Below are positions 17,217 to 25,555 of a stretch of 53,894 nt of DNA, in pieces (position 1 is the first letter of the stretch; each line of letters starts with the position of its first letter). The position numbers and the translations under genes were made by a program. Below the pieces are notes generated by a model. It ran no database searches. It had not been told where the DNA came from and saw nothing but the letters and a program-made list of their open reading frames with translations. The DNA is from Oscillospiraceae bacterium (lineage in GTDB: Bacteria > Bacillota > Clostridia > Oscillospirales > CAG-272): contig SVTQ01000012.1 of assembly GCA_015063695.1 (NCBI GenBank), positions 1 through 53,894 on the forward strand, written 5' to 3'.

Positions 17217-18968
17217 ATGATAAGAATTGCAGTAGGACAGGGCAGCTGCGGTATCGCCGCAGGAGCCGGCAAGGTCTACTCTGCCCTTAAGGAGCTCCTT
17301 ACAGACGTAAAAGAGGTTTCTCTCGGAGTTACGGGATGTATCGGTATGTGCTTCCTTGAGCCTATCGTTGATATCTACGAGGGGGAAAAGCTTCACAGAC
17401 TTGTGAGAGTAACCGCTTCCGATGCAGAAAAAATTGCAGAAGCGGTAAAGACGGGAGACTTTTCTCTCGTTTCCACTCTTGAAATTGAAAAAGAGGACGC
17501 GGCTTTTCTTGAAAAGCAGACGAGAATTGCTCTTCGCAACTGCGGTATAATTGACCCTACGGATATTAACTCCTACATAGAAAAGGGCGGTTACAGCGCA
17601 ATAAAGTCCGTCCTTGAGGGAAAAACTCCCGAGGACGTAATTGAGATAATAAAGACCTCAGGTCTTGCAGGCCGCGGCGGTGCAGGATTTCCTACGTGGT
17701 TCAAGTGGAACGCCGCAAGAAATTCGGGGGGTGAAAAGAAATACCTTATCTGTAACGCAGACGAGGGCGACCCCGGCGCGTTTATGGACAGAGCGGTAAT
17801 TGAAAGTGACCCTCACACTCTCCTTGAAGGTATGCTTATCGGCGCTTATGCTATAGGTGCCGACGAGGCGGTAATATACGTAAGAGCGGAATATCCTCTT
17901 GCCATAGTCCGTCTTGAAGAAGCTATAAGACAGGCAACGGAAAAGGGCTATGCAGGCGAGAACATTCTCGGCTCGGGCTTTACTTGTAACTTCCGCATCA
18001 AGGCGGGTGCAGGCGCATTCGTATGCGGCGAGGAAACGGCGCTTATCGAATCCCTTGAGGGCGAGCGCGGAATGCCCCGTCTCAAGCCTCCTTTCCCTGC
18101 ACAGGCAGGTTATTGGCTTAAGCCCTCCAATATCAACAACGTTGAGACCTTTGCAAACGTTGCGTGGATAATAAACAACGGCGGTGAGGCTTTTGCCGCT
18201 ATGGGCACCGAAGACAGCAAGGGCACGAAAGTGTTCGCTCTTACAGGTAAGATAAAAAGAGGCGGTCTTGTTGAAATTCCCATGGGAAAGACCCTTCGCG
18301 ACGTTATCTTTGATATCGGCGGCGGTATAAAGAACGATGCTGAATTCAAAGCGGTACAGATGGGAGGCCCCTCAGGCGGATGTATCCCGGCTGAAATTCT
18401 TGATACAGTTATCGACTATAAAAAACTCGGTGCAACGGGCGCAATTATGGGCTCGGGCGGTATGGTAGTAATGGACACTTCCACCTGCATGGTGGGAATG
18501 GCGAAATTTTTCCTTGACTTCACCGCAAAGGAATCCTGCGGAAAATGTGTTCACTGCAGAATAGGCACCAAGCGTATGCAGGAGATCCTCACCCGAATCG
18601 TTGGCGGAGAGGGAAGAGAGGGAGACATTGAGCTTCTCGAAGAGCTTTGCCTTGCGATAAAGGACGGAGCGCTCTGCGGTCTCGGTCAGACGGCTCCCAA
18701 TCCCGTTCTCACGACTATCCGTTATTTCAGACATGAGTACGAGGCGCATATAAACGAAAAGAAGTGCCCTGCCCACGAATGTACAGAGCTTCTCACTTTT
18801 GAGATCGACCCCGAAAAGTGCCGCGGATGTACTCTTTGCGCCAAGAAGTGCCCCGTTTCTGCTATTACGGGAGAAACAAAGAAGGCTCACGTTATAGACG
18901 GTGAAAAGTGTATAAAATGCGGTCAGTGCAAAACTCTCTGCAAATTCGGCGCAATAAAAGTAAATTAA
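17217..18968 (+). CDS. NuoF/HydB-type NADH flavoprotein with ferredoxin tail (candidate StnB)
   Basis: 583-aa FMN iron-sulfur protein. Order of parts: an N-terminal thioredoxin-like [2Fe-2S] region (GSCG near residue 11, GCIGMC near 40); the NuoF core with GLAGRGGAGFPTWFKW (about 150-165) and CNADEGDPGAFMDR for FMN and NADH; an SLBB-type segment; the [4Fe-4S] motif SCGKCVHCRIGTKRM (about 440); and a tail with two ferredoxin motifs, CRGCTLCAKKCP (about 535) and CIKCGQCKTLCK. This architecture is that of HydB and of the B subunit of Stn transhydrogenase. GGAG precedes the ATG. It is expected to take electrons from or give them to NADH and to exchange with ferredoxin through its partners. Confidence 0.92.
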   Translation: MIRIAVGQGSCGIAAGAGKVYSALKELLTDVKEVSLGVTGCIGMCFLEPIVDIYEGEKLHRLVRVTASDAEKIAEAVKTGDFSLVSTLEIEKEDAAFLEKQTRIALRNCGIIDPTDINSYIEKGGYSAIKSVLEGKTPEDVIEIIKTSGLAGRGGAGFPTWFKWNAARNSGGEKKYLICNADEGDPGAFMDRAVIESDPHTLLEGMLIGAYAIGADEAVIYVRAEYPLAIVRLEEAIRQATEKGYAGENILGSGFTCNFRIKAGAGAFVCGEETALIESLEGERGMPRLKPPFPAQAGYWLKPSNINNVETFANVAWIINNGGEAFAAMGTEDSKGTKVFALTGKIKRGGLVEIPMGKTLRDVIFDIGGGIKNDAEFKAVQMGGPSGGCIPAEILDTVIDYKKLGATGAIMGSGGMVVMDTSTCMVGMAKFFLDFTAKESCGKCVHCRIGTKRMQEILTRIVGGEGREGDIELLEELCLAIKDGALCGLGQTAPNPVLTTIRYFRHEYEAHINEKKCPAHECTELLTFEIDPEKCRGCTLCAKKCPVSAITGETKKAHVIDGEKCIKCGQCKTLCKFGAIKVN

Positions 18969-18983
18969 AGGGAGGTGCGGAAA

Positions 18984-21026
18984 ATGGATGAGATAAAACT
19001 TATTATAGACGGTAAAAGTGTTGTCGGCAAAAAAGGCGACACGGTCCTCAAAATAGCAAAAGAAAACGGCATCGAAATTCCCACTCTCTGCCACAGCGAG
19101 GCTGTAAAGGTTTACGGAGCCTGCGGTCTTTGCACCGTTGAGCTTGAGGGAAGCCCCAAGCTTCTCAGAGCTTGTGCAACCGTTGCAGCTGACGGTATGG
19201 TTATTCATACCAATACGGAAAGAGTCCGCCGCTCCCGTAAGATAGCTCTTGAGCTTCTTATGAGCGATCACCACGGTGACTGCAAGGGCCCCTGTACTCT
19301 TAATTGTCCTGCAGGAACAGACTGTCAGGGCTACGTAAAGCTTATTGCCGACGGTGACTACCACGGTGCAGTAAAGCTTATAAAAGAAAAGCTTCCGCTC
19401 CCCGCTTCCATCGGCAGAGTATGTCCTCACCCCTGTGAGACTGCCTGCAGACGTAAGATGGTTGAAGAGCCCATTTCAATAGCGCATCTTAAATTCTTTG
19501 CCGCTGACCGCGACCTTGAGGAGAACACCTTCGTTCCCGAGATTGCTCCCGAGAGCGGAAAGAAGGTCGCAATAATCGGCGGCGGCCCCGCAGGACTGAC
19601 TGCGGCTTACTTTCTCCGTGTTAAAGGTCACGCGGTAACTGTATTTGATGCTATGCCCAAAATGGGCGGTATGCTCAGATACGGTATCCCTTCCTACCGT
19701 CTTTCGAAGGACGTCCTTGACAGAGAAGTTAAGGAAATCCGTGATCTCGGCGTTGAAATGAAAAACGGCGTGAAGATCGGCCGTGATATTACTCTTGATG
19801 AAATTCGCGCAGAGTACGATGCTGTATTTATAGGCATCGGTGCGTGGAAGAGCAGCAGTATGCGCTGCAAGGGTGAAGACCTTGTCGGCGTATGGGGCGG
19901 TATAGATTTTCTTCGCGAGGTCTCCTTCTTTAATTCCGGTGACGGTGATGCGCCCGAGATAGGAAAGACTGTAGCGGTAGTCGGCGGCGGTAACACTGCC
20001 ATGGATGCCTGCCGCAGTGCGGTCCGTCTCGGTGCTGAGAAGGTTTACGTTATTTACAGACGTACAAGAAGCGAAATGCCTGCCGAGGATATTGAAATAG
20101 AAGAGGCAATGGAGGAAGGAGTAGAATTCAAGTTCCTTTGCAATCCTTCCGAAATTATCGGTGAAGACGGCAAGGTGAAGTCCGTAAAGCTTCAGATAAT
20201 GGAGCTTGGCGAGCCCGATGCAGGCGGAAGACGTTCTCCCGTACCCGTTGAAGGAAAGTTTGAATACCTTGACGTTGATACGGTTATCTGTGCCATCGGT
20301 CAGACTATTTCTGCCGAAGGCTTTGAGGCAGTTGAAAAAACACAGCGCGGCATGATATGCGCCGATGAAAATTCCTTCAGAACTTCTCTTGAAGGCGTTT
20401 TCGCAGGCGGTGATGCAACGAATCGCGGTGCTTCCATTGCCATTGCGGCAATAGGGGAGGCAAACAAGGCGGCATCAGTTATTGATGCTTACCTTTGCGG
20501 TATGGACGTACCCTACAGAAAGCCTTTCGTTTCCGAAACCGTGGTCACTCCCGATATGCTATCAGACAGAGAAAAAGCGCCCCGTGCAAAGATGCCCGTG
20601 CGCTCTGCTATTGATCGAAAGTGCGATTTTAATGAGATATATCTCGGTCTTTCCGAGGAAGAAGCGCGTCGCGAAGCGGCTCGTTGCCTCTCCTGCGGTT
20701 GTCACGATTACGGCGAGTGCAAGCTTATAAAGTATGCAGACGATTACCGTGTAGAGCCTGCGAGACTTGCAGGTGCAAAGAATATCGCAAAGAAGGAACA
20801 GTCTCTCGTTTCCATTGAACGTGACGGTTCAAAGTGTATTCTTTGCGGTCTTTGTGTTCGTGTTTGTGACGAGGTAGCAAAGAAGGGACTTTTGGGGCTT
20901 GTCGGCCGCGGCTTCTCGACAGTTGTTAAGGCTGAATTCAACACTCCCGACGCAATAAGCGGCTGTGCTTCCTGTCACCTCTGCGTTGACGAGTGCCCCA
21001 CAGGCGCACTTAAGTTCTTGAAGTAA
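18984..21026 (+). CDS. [2Fe-2S]/GltD-like/2[4Fe-4S] flavoprotein (candidate StnA)
   Basis: 680-aa multidomain oxidoreductase. Residues 1-80 form a [2Fe-2S] ferredoxin (C36, C47, C50, C64), followed by a NuoG-like His-Cys cluster region merging into the GltD-type cysteine domain (C100, C104, C108, C114, then C147, C151, C155). Two Rossmann motifs follow: FAD-binding GGGPAGL near 199 and NADPH-type GGGNTAMDACR near 333. The tail has CILCGLCVRVC (about 618) and CASCHLCVDEC (about 661). There is no hydrogenase H-cluster motif, so this is not HydA. A GltD/NfnB-like core on a HydA-like front end is the published arrangement of the StnA subunit. The ATG at 18984 has GGGAGG upstream; a GTG at 18975 is less likely. 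Confidence 0.88.
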   Translation: MDEIKLIIDGKSVVGKKGDTVLKIAKENGIEIPTLCHSEAVKVYGACGLCTVELEGSPKLLRACATVAADGMVIHTNTERVRRSRKIALELLMSDHHGDCKGPCTLNCPAGTDCQGYVKLIADGDYHGAVKLIKEKLPLPASIGRVCPHPCETACRRKMVEEPISIAHLKFFAADRDLEENTFVPEIAPESGKKVAIIGGGPAGLTAAYFLRVKGHAVTVFDAMPKMGGMLRYGIPSYRLSKDVLDREVKEIRDLGVEMKNGVKIGRDITLDEIRAEYDAVFIGIGAWKSSSMRCKGEDLVGVWGGIDFLREVSFFNSGDGDAPEIGKTVAVVGGGNTAMDACRSAVRLGAEKVYVIYRRTRSEMPAEDIEIEEAMEEGVEFKFLCNPSEIIGEDGKVKSVKLQIMELGEPDAGGRRSPVPVEGKFEYLDVDTVICAIGQTISAEGFEAVEKTQRGMICADENSFRTSLEGVFAGGDATNRGASIAIAAIGEANKAASVIDAYLCGMDVPYRKPFVSETVVTPDMLSDREKAPRAKMPVRSAIDRKCDFNEIYLGLSEEEARREAARCLSCGCHDYGECKLIKYADDYRVEPARLAGAKNIAKKEQSLVSIERDGSKCILCGLCVRVCDEVAKKGLLGLVGRGFSTVVKAEFNTPDAISGCASCHLCVDECPTGALKFLK

Positions 21027-21035
21027 GGATAATGA

Positions 21036-21062
21036 GGGGGACTTTTTGAAAAAAAGTCCCCC
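21036..21062 (+). terminator. hairpin after the redox operon
   Basis: Stem GGGGGACTTTT / AAAAGTCCCCC only 9 nt past the stop of the last redox gene. A T run lies inside the loop side and CTTCCCCC rather than T follows, so it is a less classical terminator. Confidence 0.5.
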
Positions 21063-21094
21063 TTCCCCCAAAAACTTTCAAACAGCACTATAAT

Positions 21095-21209
21095 AGCCTT
21101 CTCCTGAGGGAGAAGGTGTCACCGAAGGTGACGGATGAGGAGTTGTGTTGAAGCTTATGGACACCTCATCCACCACTGCGTGGTCCCCCTTCCCCCACTG
21201 GTGAAGGCT
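21095..21209. repeat. MITE-like palindromic intergenic repeat
   Basis: 115-bp element bounded by inverted ends AGCCTTC (21095-21101) and GAAGGCT (21203-21209), with internal hairpins such as GTGTCACC/GGTGAC and CCACCACTGCGTGG. No coding sense is visible. The ends match those of the element at 33215-33255, which points to a repeat family. Confidence 0.6.
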
Positions 21210-21264
21210 ATATGGGGAATGGGCGCGGTGGAAGGCTTTGCTACAGTGATACGATAAACAATAC

Positions 21265-21308
21265 GGCGGCAGATGTTTTCAAAATTCGGAAACATCTGCC
21301 GCCTTTTT
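21265..21308 (+). terminator. strong rho-independent terminator without an assigned gene
   Basis: Perfect 14-bp stem GGCGGCAGATGTTT / AAACATCTGCCGCC (21265-21278, 21290-21303) followed by TTTTT. It is the strongest terminator in the window and points in the plus direction, yet the nearest plus-strand gene ends 240 bp upstream. It may be the true end of the redox operon, or of a small RNA in 21065-21264. Confidence 0.8.
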
Positions 21309-21310
21309 GT

Positions 21311-21444
21311 CAAGGGGTCCTCAAGTTGTCGCAAGACGACTTGGGGTTCTCTTGTCAAGGGGTCCTCAAGTTGTCGCAAGACGACTTGGGGTTCTCTTGT
21401 CAAGGGGTCCTCAAGCTGTCGTAAGACGGCTTGGGGTTCTCTTA
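21311..21444 (+). repeat. three tandem GNRA-hairpin repeats
   Basis: Three units with a 45-nt period start at 21311, 21356 and 21401. Each holds a 28-nt hairpin from CCTCAAG to CTTGGGG with a 4-nt loop (GCAA, GCAA, GTAA). Units 1 and 2 are identical; unit 3 differs by a paired change in the stem (T-A to C-G) and a loop change. The array lies 33 bp from the stop of the leucine-rich-repeat gene. Confidence 0.9.
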
Positions 21445-21476
21445 GGAGGGTAACTTAGCGAAATTGTTTGAAGCCT

Positions 21477-24287
21477 TTACTTTGCAAGGCTTTTTTTGAG
21501 TACAAGCGAGTCTTTTGCATTGAATTCTCCGTCACCGTTTACGTCAAGGGTATGGAATGCAAGCGCGGAGGGATCAAGCGCATATACAAGGTATTTTTTC
21601 ATAAGAAGAGAGTCGCGGGCATTTATTTCCGTATCTCCGTTCAGGTCGCCTTCTATAGCGCCGATTATAGGATCAAGCAGTGAATCGGGGTTATTGGTTG
21701 AAACAACCACTTTGTCCCACTGTTCTTCCGTGCCGTAATAGTAGACTGCAACGTTTGTGTACGGATTGAGCGCTTCTTCGTTGATATATTTAACGCTGTC
21801 GGGGATGATAAGCTTTTTTAACTCGTTGCCGGAGTAGGAATATAAAGCGCCCTCCGCTATAAGATAGGTTCCTTCTTTGACAACGTAGGTGCTGTCTGAT
21901 AAGTAGAAATCACTTACCTTAATGAGATAATTATCAATATAAAGAGCACCGTCGACCCACTTATTGTTGTTGTTATCGCCGTATGGGGTAGAAGCAAAAG
22001 CATTCCATTCAATGTACTGTACGCCGTCTTCTATTGATATGTCGACAAGACTTATGCAATAATGGAAGGCGCTTTCGTCAATATATTTAACCGTTGAGGG
22101 AATATGTATGGAGCTAAGCGCTGTCATGCTGCTGAAACAATAGTTTGTAAGCTTTGTCAGACCTGCAGGAATGTTTATGGCTTCAAGAGAGGAAGTATGC
22201 GCAAATGCAGATCTGCCAAGAGTTGTGATGCTGTCGGGAAGAACTATGTTTTTGAGAGAAGTGCAATATTGGAATGCTCCGGCTCCGATGGTTTCAAGAC
22301 CTTCGTTTAATATAACGGTGTCAAGGTCGGTGCAATTTCTGAAGGCAGAGGCTCCAATGGACTTTATATATGCAGGGATCTCTATTTCATCAAGACCCGT
22401 GCAGTCTTTGAATGCATCCGTAGGAATTTCCGTCATGTTGGGGGAGAACGTTACAGATGCCAGTTTTTCGCAGCCTTCAAAAACATTTTTTCCAATAGAT
22501 TCAATGTGTTCGGGTATTTTAAATTCAACAAAAGAGATGCAGCCTTTGAATGTGCCAGCAGGAATTTCCGTCATGTGGGAGGGGAACGTTACGGATGTCA
22601 GTTTTTTGCAACCTTCAAAAACGTTTTCTCCAACAGATTTGATATGATCGGGTATTACGATTTTAGAGAGAGCTATGCAGTCTTTGAAGGCATATGCGGG
22701 GATTTCCGTCATGCTTTTTGAAAATATTATAACACGCAAACTTGTGCAATATGAAAACGCATATTCTCCGACAGTTCTGACAGTGTCTGGAAGCTTAATT
22801 GAAATAAGGCCTCTGACTCCATAGAACGCATACGCCGCAAGCTCTTCTATTTGGGAATTTTCGGAGAATTTTATTTCGGTAAGTCTTAAGCAGTTCTCGA
22901 AGGCATAGCCCTGTATCTCTTTTACTCCGGAAGATATAGTTACACTTGTCAGATAGATACAATCTTTGAAAGCTTTAGTGCCGATAGAAGTTATGTGTTC
23001 CGGAATCACGAATTTTCCAAGACTGTCGCAAGATTCAAAGGTACTCTCGGGGATAACCGCAACATTCTTTGAAAGCGTTACGGAAGCAAGAGCGTCGCAA
23101 TCGGCGAAAACACTGTTACCAAAAGAAGTAACCGAATCGGGGATGGTGATAGCGGTCAAACTGTCGCAATCGGCGAAAACACTGTTACCAAAAGAAGTAA
23201 CCGAATCGGGGATGGTGATAGCGGTCAAACTATCGCAATCGGCGAAAACATTGTTACCAAAAGAAGTAACCGAATCGGGGATGGTGATAGCGGTCAAACT
23301 ATCGCAATTGGCGAAAATACCGTCGCTAAGGGAAGTAACCGAATCGGAGATATTGATATCGGTCAAACTGTCGCAATTGGCGAAAACACTGTTACCAAAG
23401 GAAGTAACCGAATCGGGGATGGTGATAGCGGTCAAACTGTCGCAATCGGCGAAAACACCGTCGCTAAGGGAAGTAACCGAATCGGGTATGATAATTTCAG
23501 TTAAGCTGTCGCAATCAGCGAAAGCTTCAGCGCCTATGGATCGTAGCGTATCGGGAAAAACGATTTCTTTAAGGTTTGTGAATCCTTTGAACATCTCTGC
23601 TTCAATCGTGATAAGATTTTCGGGAAGAATTACCTTTTCCAGAGACGTACACCCTTCAAAAAAGGAAGAGAACAAGGTCGCCATATCGGAAGGAAGCACA
23701 ACCTCTTTAAGGCTCGTACAGTTGCGAAAGATCGGGGAGGAAAAAGAAACGTTGGTGGGCAGTTCTACGGTTTCAAGAGCCGAACATCCCGAAAAAGCGT
23801 ACATTTCGATATTCTTAAGCTCTTCGGGAAAAACAACGGTAGTAAGTGAGCTGCAGTTTTTAAAGGCCTGAGCTGAGATCTTGGTAACTCCTTCAGGGAT
23901 ATCGATTGATTTCAAAGAAACACAATCGAAAAATAACAGCGTAGGAATGCTTTCAAGGTTGGCGGAAAGAATAACTTCTTCAAGGGATGAACAACCGCTG
24001 AACCCGCGTGCATACAATCGGGTTACCGTATCGGGAATTATAACGGAAACAATGCTTGTATTACCGAAAAAAGCACCTCCTATTTCCTGAACGGTATGAC
24101 CGTCAATTTCGGAAGGGATGATCACGTTTGTGTCCGTTCCATTATACGCTGTTATCTTAATTGAATCTGTATTTTTGATAACTTCATATTCATATTCGCT
24201 GGTCTGTTCAACTGCAAGGGTATGAATTGCCCCTATGCATAAGACCATAGCTAATATGACGACCCAAATTTTCTTTAAATTCTTCAT
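21477..24287 (-). CDS. secreted BspA-type leucine-rich-repeat protein with dockerin
   Basis: 936-aa predicted secreted protein. The ATG at 24287 is preceded by AAAGGAG and followed by a signal peptide (MKNLKKIWVVILAMVLCIG, cleavage near HTLA). About 33 BspA/TpLRR-like repeats of 22-23 aa follow (pattern FxxCxSLxxIxIPDSVTSIG), a fold used by gut and oral bacteria for binding surfaces or host proteins. Residues about 261-398 are six nearly identical 23-aa units. The C-terminus (880-936) is a dockerin with two calcium loops, DLNGDTEINARD and DVNGDGEFNAKD. There is no catalytic domain. It is likely displayed through a cohesin-bearing scaffold. It stands divergent to the XRE gene, with which it shares a 168-bp regulatory region. 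Confidence 0.9.
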   Translation of the reverse strand: MKNLKKIWVVILAMVLCIGAIHTLAVEQTSEYEYEVIKNTDSIKITAYNGTDTNVIIPSEIDGHTVQEIGGAFFGNTSIVSVIIPDTVTRLYARGFSGCSSLEEVILSANLESIPTLLFFDCVSLKSIDIPEGVTKISAQAFKNCSSLTTVVFPEELKNIEMYAFSGCSALETVELPTNVSFSSPIFRNCTSLKEVVLPSDMATLFSSFFEGCTSLEKVILPENLITIEAEMFKGFTNLKEIVFPDTLRSIGAEAFADCDSLTEIIIPDSVTSLSDGVFADCDSLTAITIPDSVTSFGNSVFANCDSLTDINISDSVTSLSDGIFANCDSLTAITIPDSVTSFGNNVFADCDSLTAITIPDSVTSFGNSVFADCDSLTAITIPDSVTSFGNSVFADCDALASVTLSKNVAVIPESTFESCDSLGKFVIPEHITSIGTKAFKDCIYLTSVTISSGVKEIQGYAFENCLRLTEIKFSENSQIEELAAYAFYGVRGLISIKLPDTVRTVGEYAFSYCTSLRVIIFSKSMTEIPAYAFKDCIALSKIVIPDHIKSVGENVFEGCKKLTSVTFPSHMTEIPAGTFKGCISFVEFKIPEHIESIGKNVFEGCEKLASVTFSPNMTEIPTDAFKDCTGLDEIEIPAYIKSIGASAFRNCTDLDTVILNEGLETIGAGAFQYCTSLKNIVLPDSITTLGRSAFAHTSSLEAINIPAGLTKLTNYCFSSMTALSSIHIPSTVKYIDESAFHYCISLVDISIEDGVQYIEWNAFASTPYGDNNNNKWVDGALYIDNYLIKVSDFYLSDSTYVVKEGTYLIAEGALYSYSGNELKKLIIPDSVKYINEEALNPYTNVAVYYYGTEEQWDKVVVSTNNPDSLLDPIIGAIEGDLNGDTEINARDSLLMKKYLVYALDPSALAFHTLDVNGDGEFNAKDSLVLKKSLAK
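23094..23507 (-). repeat. six tandem 69-bp units inside the LRR gene
   Basis: Units start at 23094, 23163, 23232, 23301, 23370 and 23439, each exactly 69 bp and encoding 23 aa. Two unit types are mixed: one encoding SFGNS/NV and one encoding SLSDGV/I. Near-identity at DNA level contrasts with the diverged repeats on either side and indicates recent expansion. Confidence 0.95.
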
Positions 24288-24367
24288 CTTTTTTCTCCTT
24301 TCGATGTTCAAATGAATTTTGTTTATATACGTATCCCAACGAGGGAATAATAGGACTAATTCTTCGT

Positions 24368-24385
24368 TGCACCCATATCGGTGCA
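24368..24385. promoter_or_regulatory. inverted repeat at the LRR transcription start
   Basis: TGCACC / GGTGCA with a 6-nt spacer overlaps the predicted start point of the LRR gene (about 7 nt past its -10). It could be an operator, perhaps for the adjacent XRE protein, or a stem-loop at the 5' end of the mRNA. Confidence 0.5.
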
Positions 24386-24390
24386 TAATT

Positions 24391-24419
24391 ATTATATCAT
24401 CAACTTATAATAAAGTCAA
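24391..24419 (-). promoter_or_regulatory. promoter of the LRR dockerin gene
   Basis: On the minus strand: -35 TTGACT (24414-24419), 17-nt spacer, -10 TATAAT (24391-24396). The mRNA leader would be about 95 nt. Confidence 0.8.
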
Positions 24420-24455
24420 TGGATTGCTCCTAAATAAGTGCAAAAGGTGATATAT

Positions 24456-24686
24456 ATGAATGCTGAAATTGAAAAAAAGATCGGAAAAAATATCAGAGCT
24501 TTGCGGGAAGCCGCAAAAATGACACAGGATGCTTTGTCCGCAAAATTACAACTTTGCGGTTGTGATATAACCCGAAGTGCCGTCGCTAAAATCGAAGTCG
24601 GTCAACGCCATTTATATCCCGATGAGATCATTCTTATAAAAGAAATACTGAAAGTTTCGTATGAGGATATTTTTAATCTTGACTGA
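24456..24686 (+). CDS. small XRE-family DNA-binding regulator
   Basis: 76-aa protein that is almost entirely one helix-turn-helix domain: IGKNIRALREAAKMTQDALS is the usual first half and ITRSAVAKIEVGQRHLYPDE contains the recognition helix. There is no effector or dimer domain beyond it. The ATG at 24456 has AAAAGGTG upstream and is preferred over a GTG at 24438. It is divergent to the LRR gene and lies 164 nt ahead of the LytTR regulator, so it may control either. Base composition is more AT-rich than the surrounding core genes. Confidence 0.85.
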   Translation: MNAEIEKKIGKNIRALREAAKMTQDALSAKLQLCGCDITRSAVAKIEVGQRHLYPDEIILIKEILKVSYEDIFNLD

Positions 24687-24787
24687 TATTTTTACGTAAA
24701 ATAGTTTTTTCTATATCCATTATACTTATCTGAAATGATATGACAATAAGTCTTGCCTATTCGATAGACTTAACGGCCTAATTGCAA

Positions 24788-24816
24788 TTGAATTACTTTA
24801 TATTATGATGTATAAT
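24788..24816 (+). promoter_or_regulatory. promoter of the LytTR regulator/kinase pair
   Basis: -35 TTGAAT (24788-24793), 17-nt spacer, -10 TATAAT (24811-24816), 34 nt before the regulator ATG. Confidence 0.7.
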
Positions 24817-24850
24817 TTAACTGAGATAAGATTTGAAGGGAGGGGTCATT

Positions 24851-25555
24851 ATGAGAATTGCGATATGCGATGATTGCAAAACAGATGCTTTAACTTTGCG
24901 CGAATTGATTTTATCCCATCCCCAAATAAAAGAGGAAGAGGTTCGTCTTTTTTATACGGGAGAAAAAATAATAAGTAATCTTAAAAACGGAGAAGTATTT
25001 GATATTATCTTTCTCGACGTAGATATGCCGGGAATAAACGGCATTGAGCTGGGAATGAAGATAAGAGAAATAACCCATGATACAAACATTGTCTTTGCGA
25101 CAAATTATCCGGAGTATGCAATCGATGCTTATGATTGTGAAGCCTTTCACTACTTACTTAAACCTCTTGTTCCCGTGAAGGTAAAAAAGGTTTTGGACTC
25201 ACTTATCAAAGCATATCAAAAAAGTCATGCTGAATATCCTATAAAAACAAAATCCGGGTATATTAAAATTCCCCTTGGTGAACTGTATTACGTGGAATAC
25301 TGCAGGAAGCATCTTATTTTCCATCTGAAAGATAAAATAATAGAAGTCCCCGGAAAACTGTCAGATGCGTATGAATTTCTAATAGGTTATGACTTTTGTC
25401 AAGTTCATCAAGGATATATAGTCAGTCTTAGAAAGATCGTTAATATGGACAAACTGAATGTATATTTGGATAATGATGAAATTGTACCTATAAGTCAAAG
25501 AAAAAAGCCCGAGGTATTTGCTCGGTATGCTGAATTTTTAGGGGAGAATTATTGA
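24851..25555 (+). CDS. LytTR-family response regulator (AgrA/LytR type)
   Basis: 234-aa two-component regulator. The receiver domain has the acidic pair IAICDDC (Asp7, Asp8), the phosphoacceptor Asp56 in FLDVDMPG and the conserved Lys in YLLKPL. Residues about 130-234 are a LytTR DNA-binding domain (IKTKSGYIKIPLGELYYVEY ... VHQGYIVSLRKI), which typically binds pairs of direct repeats. GGGAGGGG precedes the ATG at 24851. Its stop overlaps the kinase start (TGATG), so the two are translationally coupled. Targets are unknown; LRR and ABC exporter genes are nearby candidates. Confidence 0.92.
   Translation: MRIAICDDCKTDALTLRELILSHPQIKEEEVRLFYTGEKIISNLKNGEVFDIIFLDVDMPGINGIELGMKIREITHDTNIVFATNYPEYAIDAYDCEAFHYLLKPLVPVKVKKVLDSLIKAYQKSHAEYPIKTKSGYIKIPLGELYYVEYCRKHLIFHLKDKIIEVPGKLSDAYEFLIGYDFCQVHQGYIVSLRKIVNMDKLNVYLDNDEIVPISQRKKPEVFARYAEFLGENY

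Noticed and set aside
16716..21026. Hydrogenase HydABC or respiratory complex I
   Set aside because: No H-cluster cysteine motifs in the third protein and no membrane Nuo subunits nearby.
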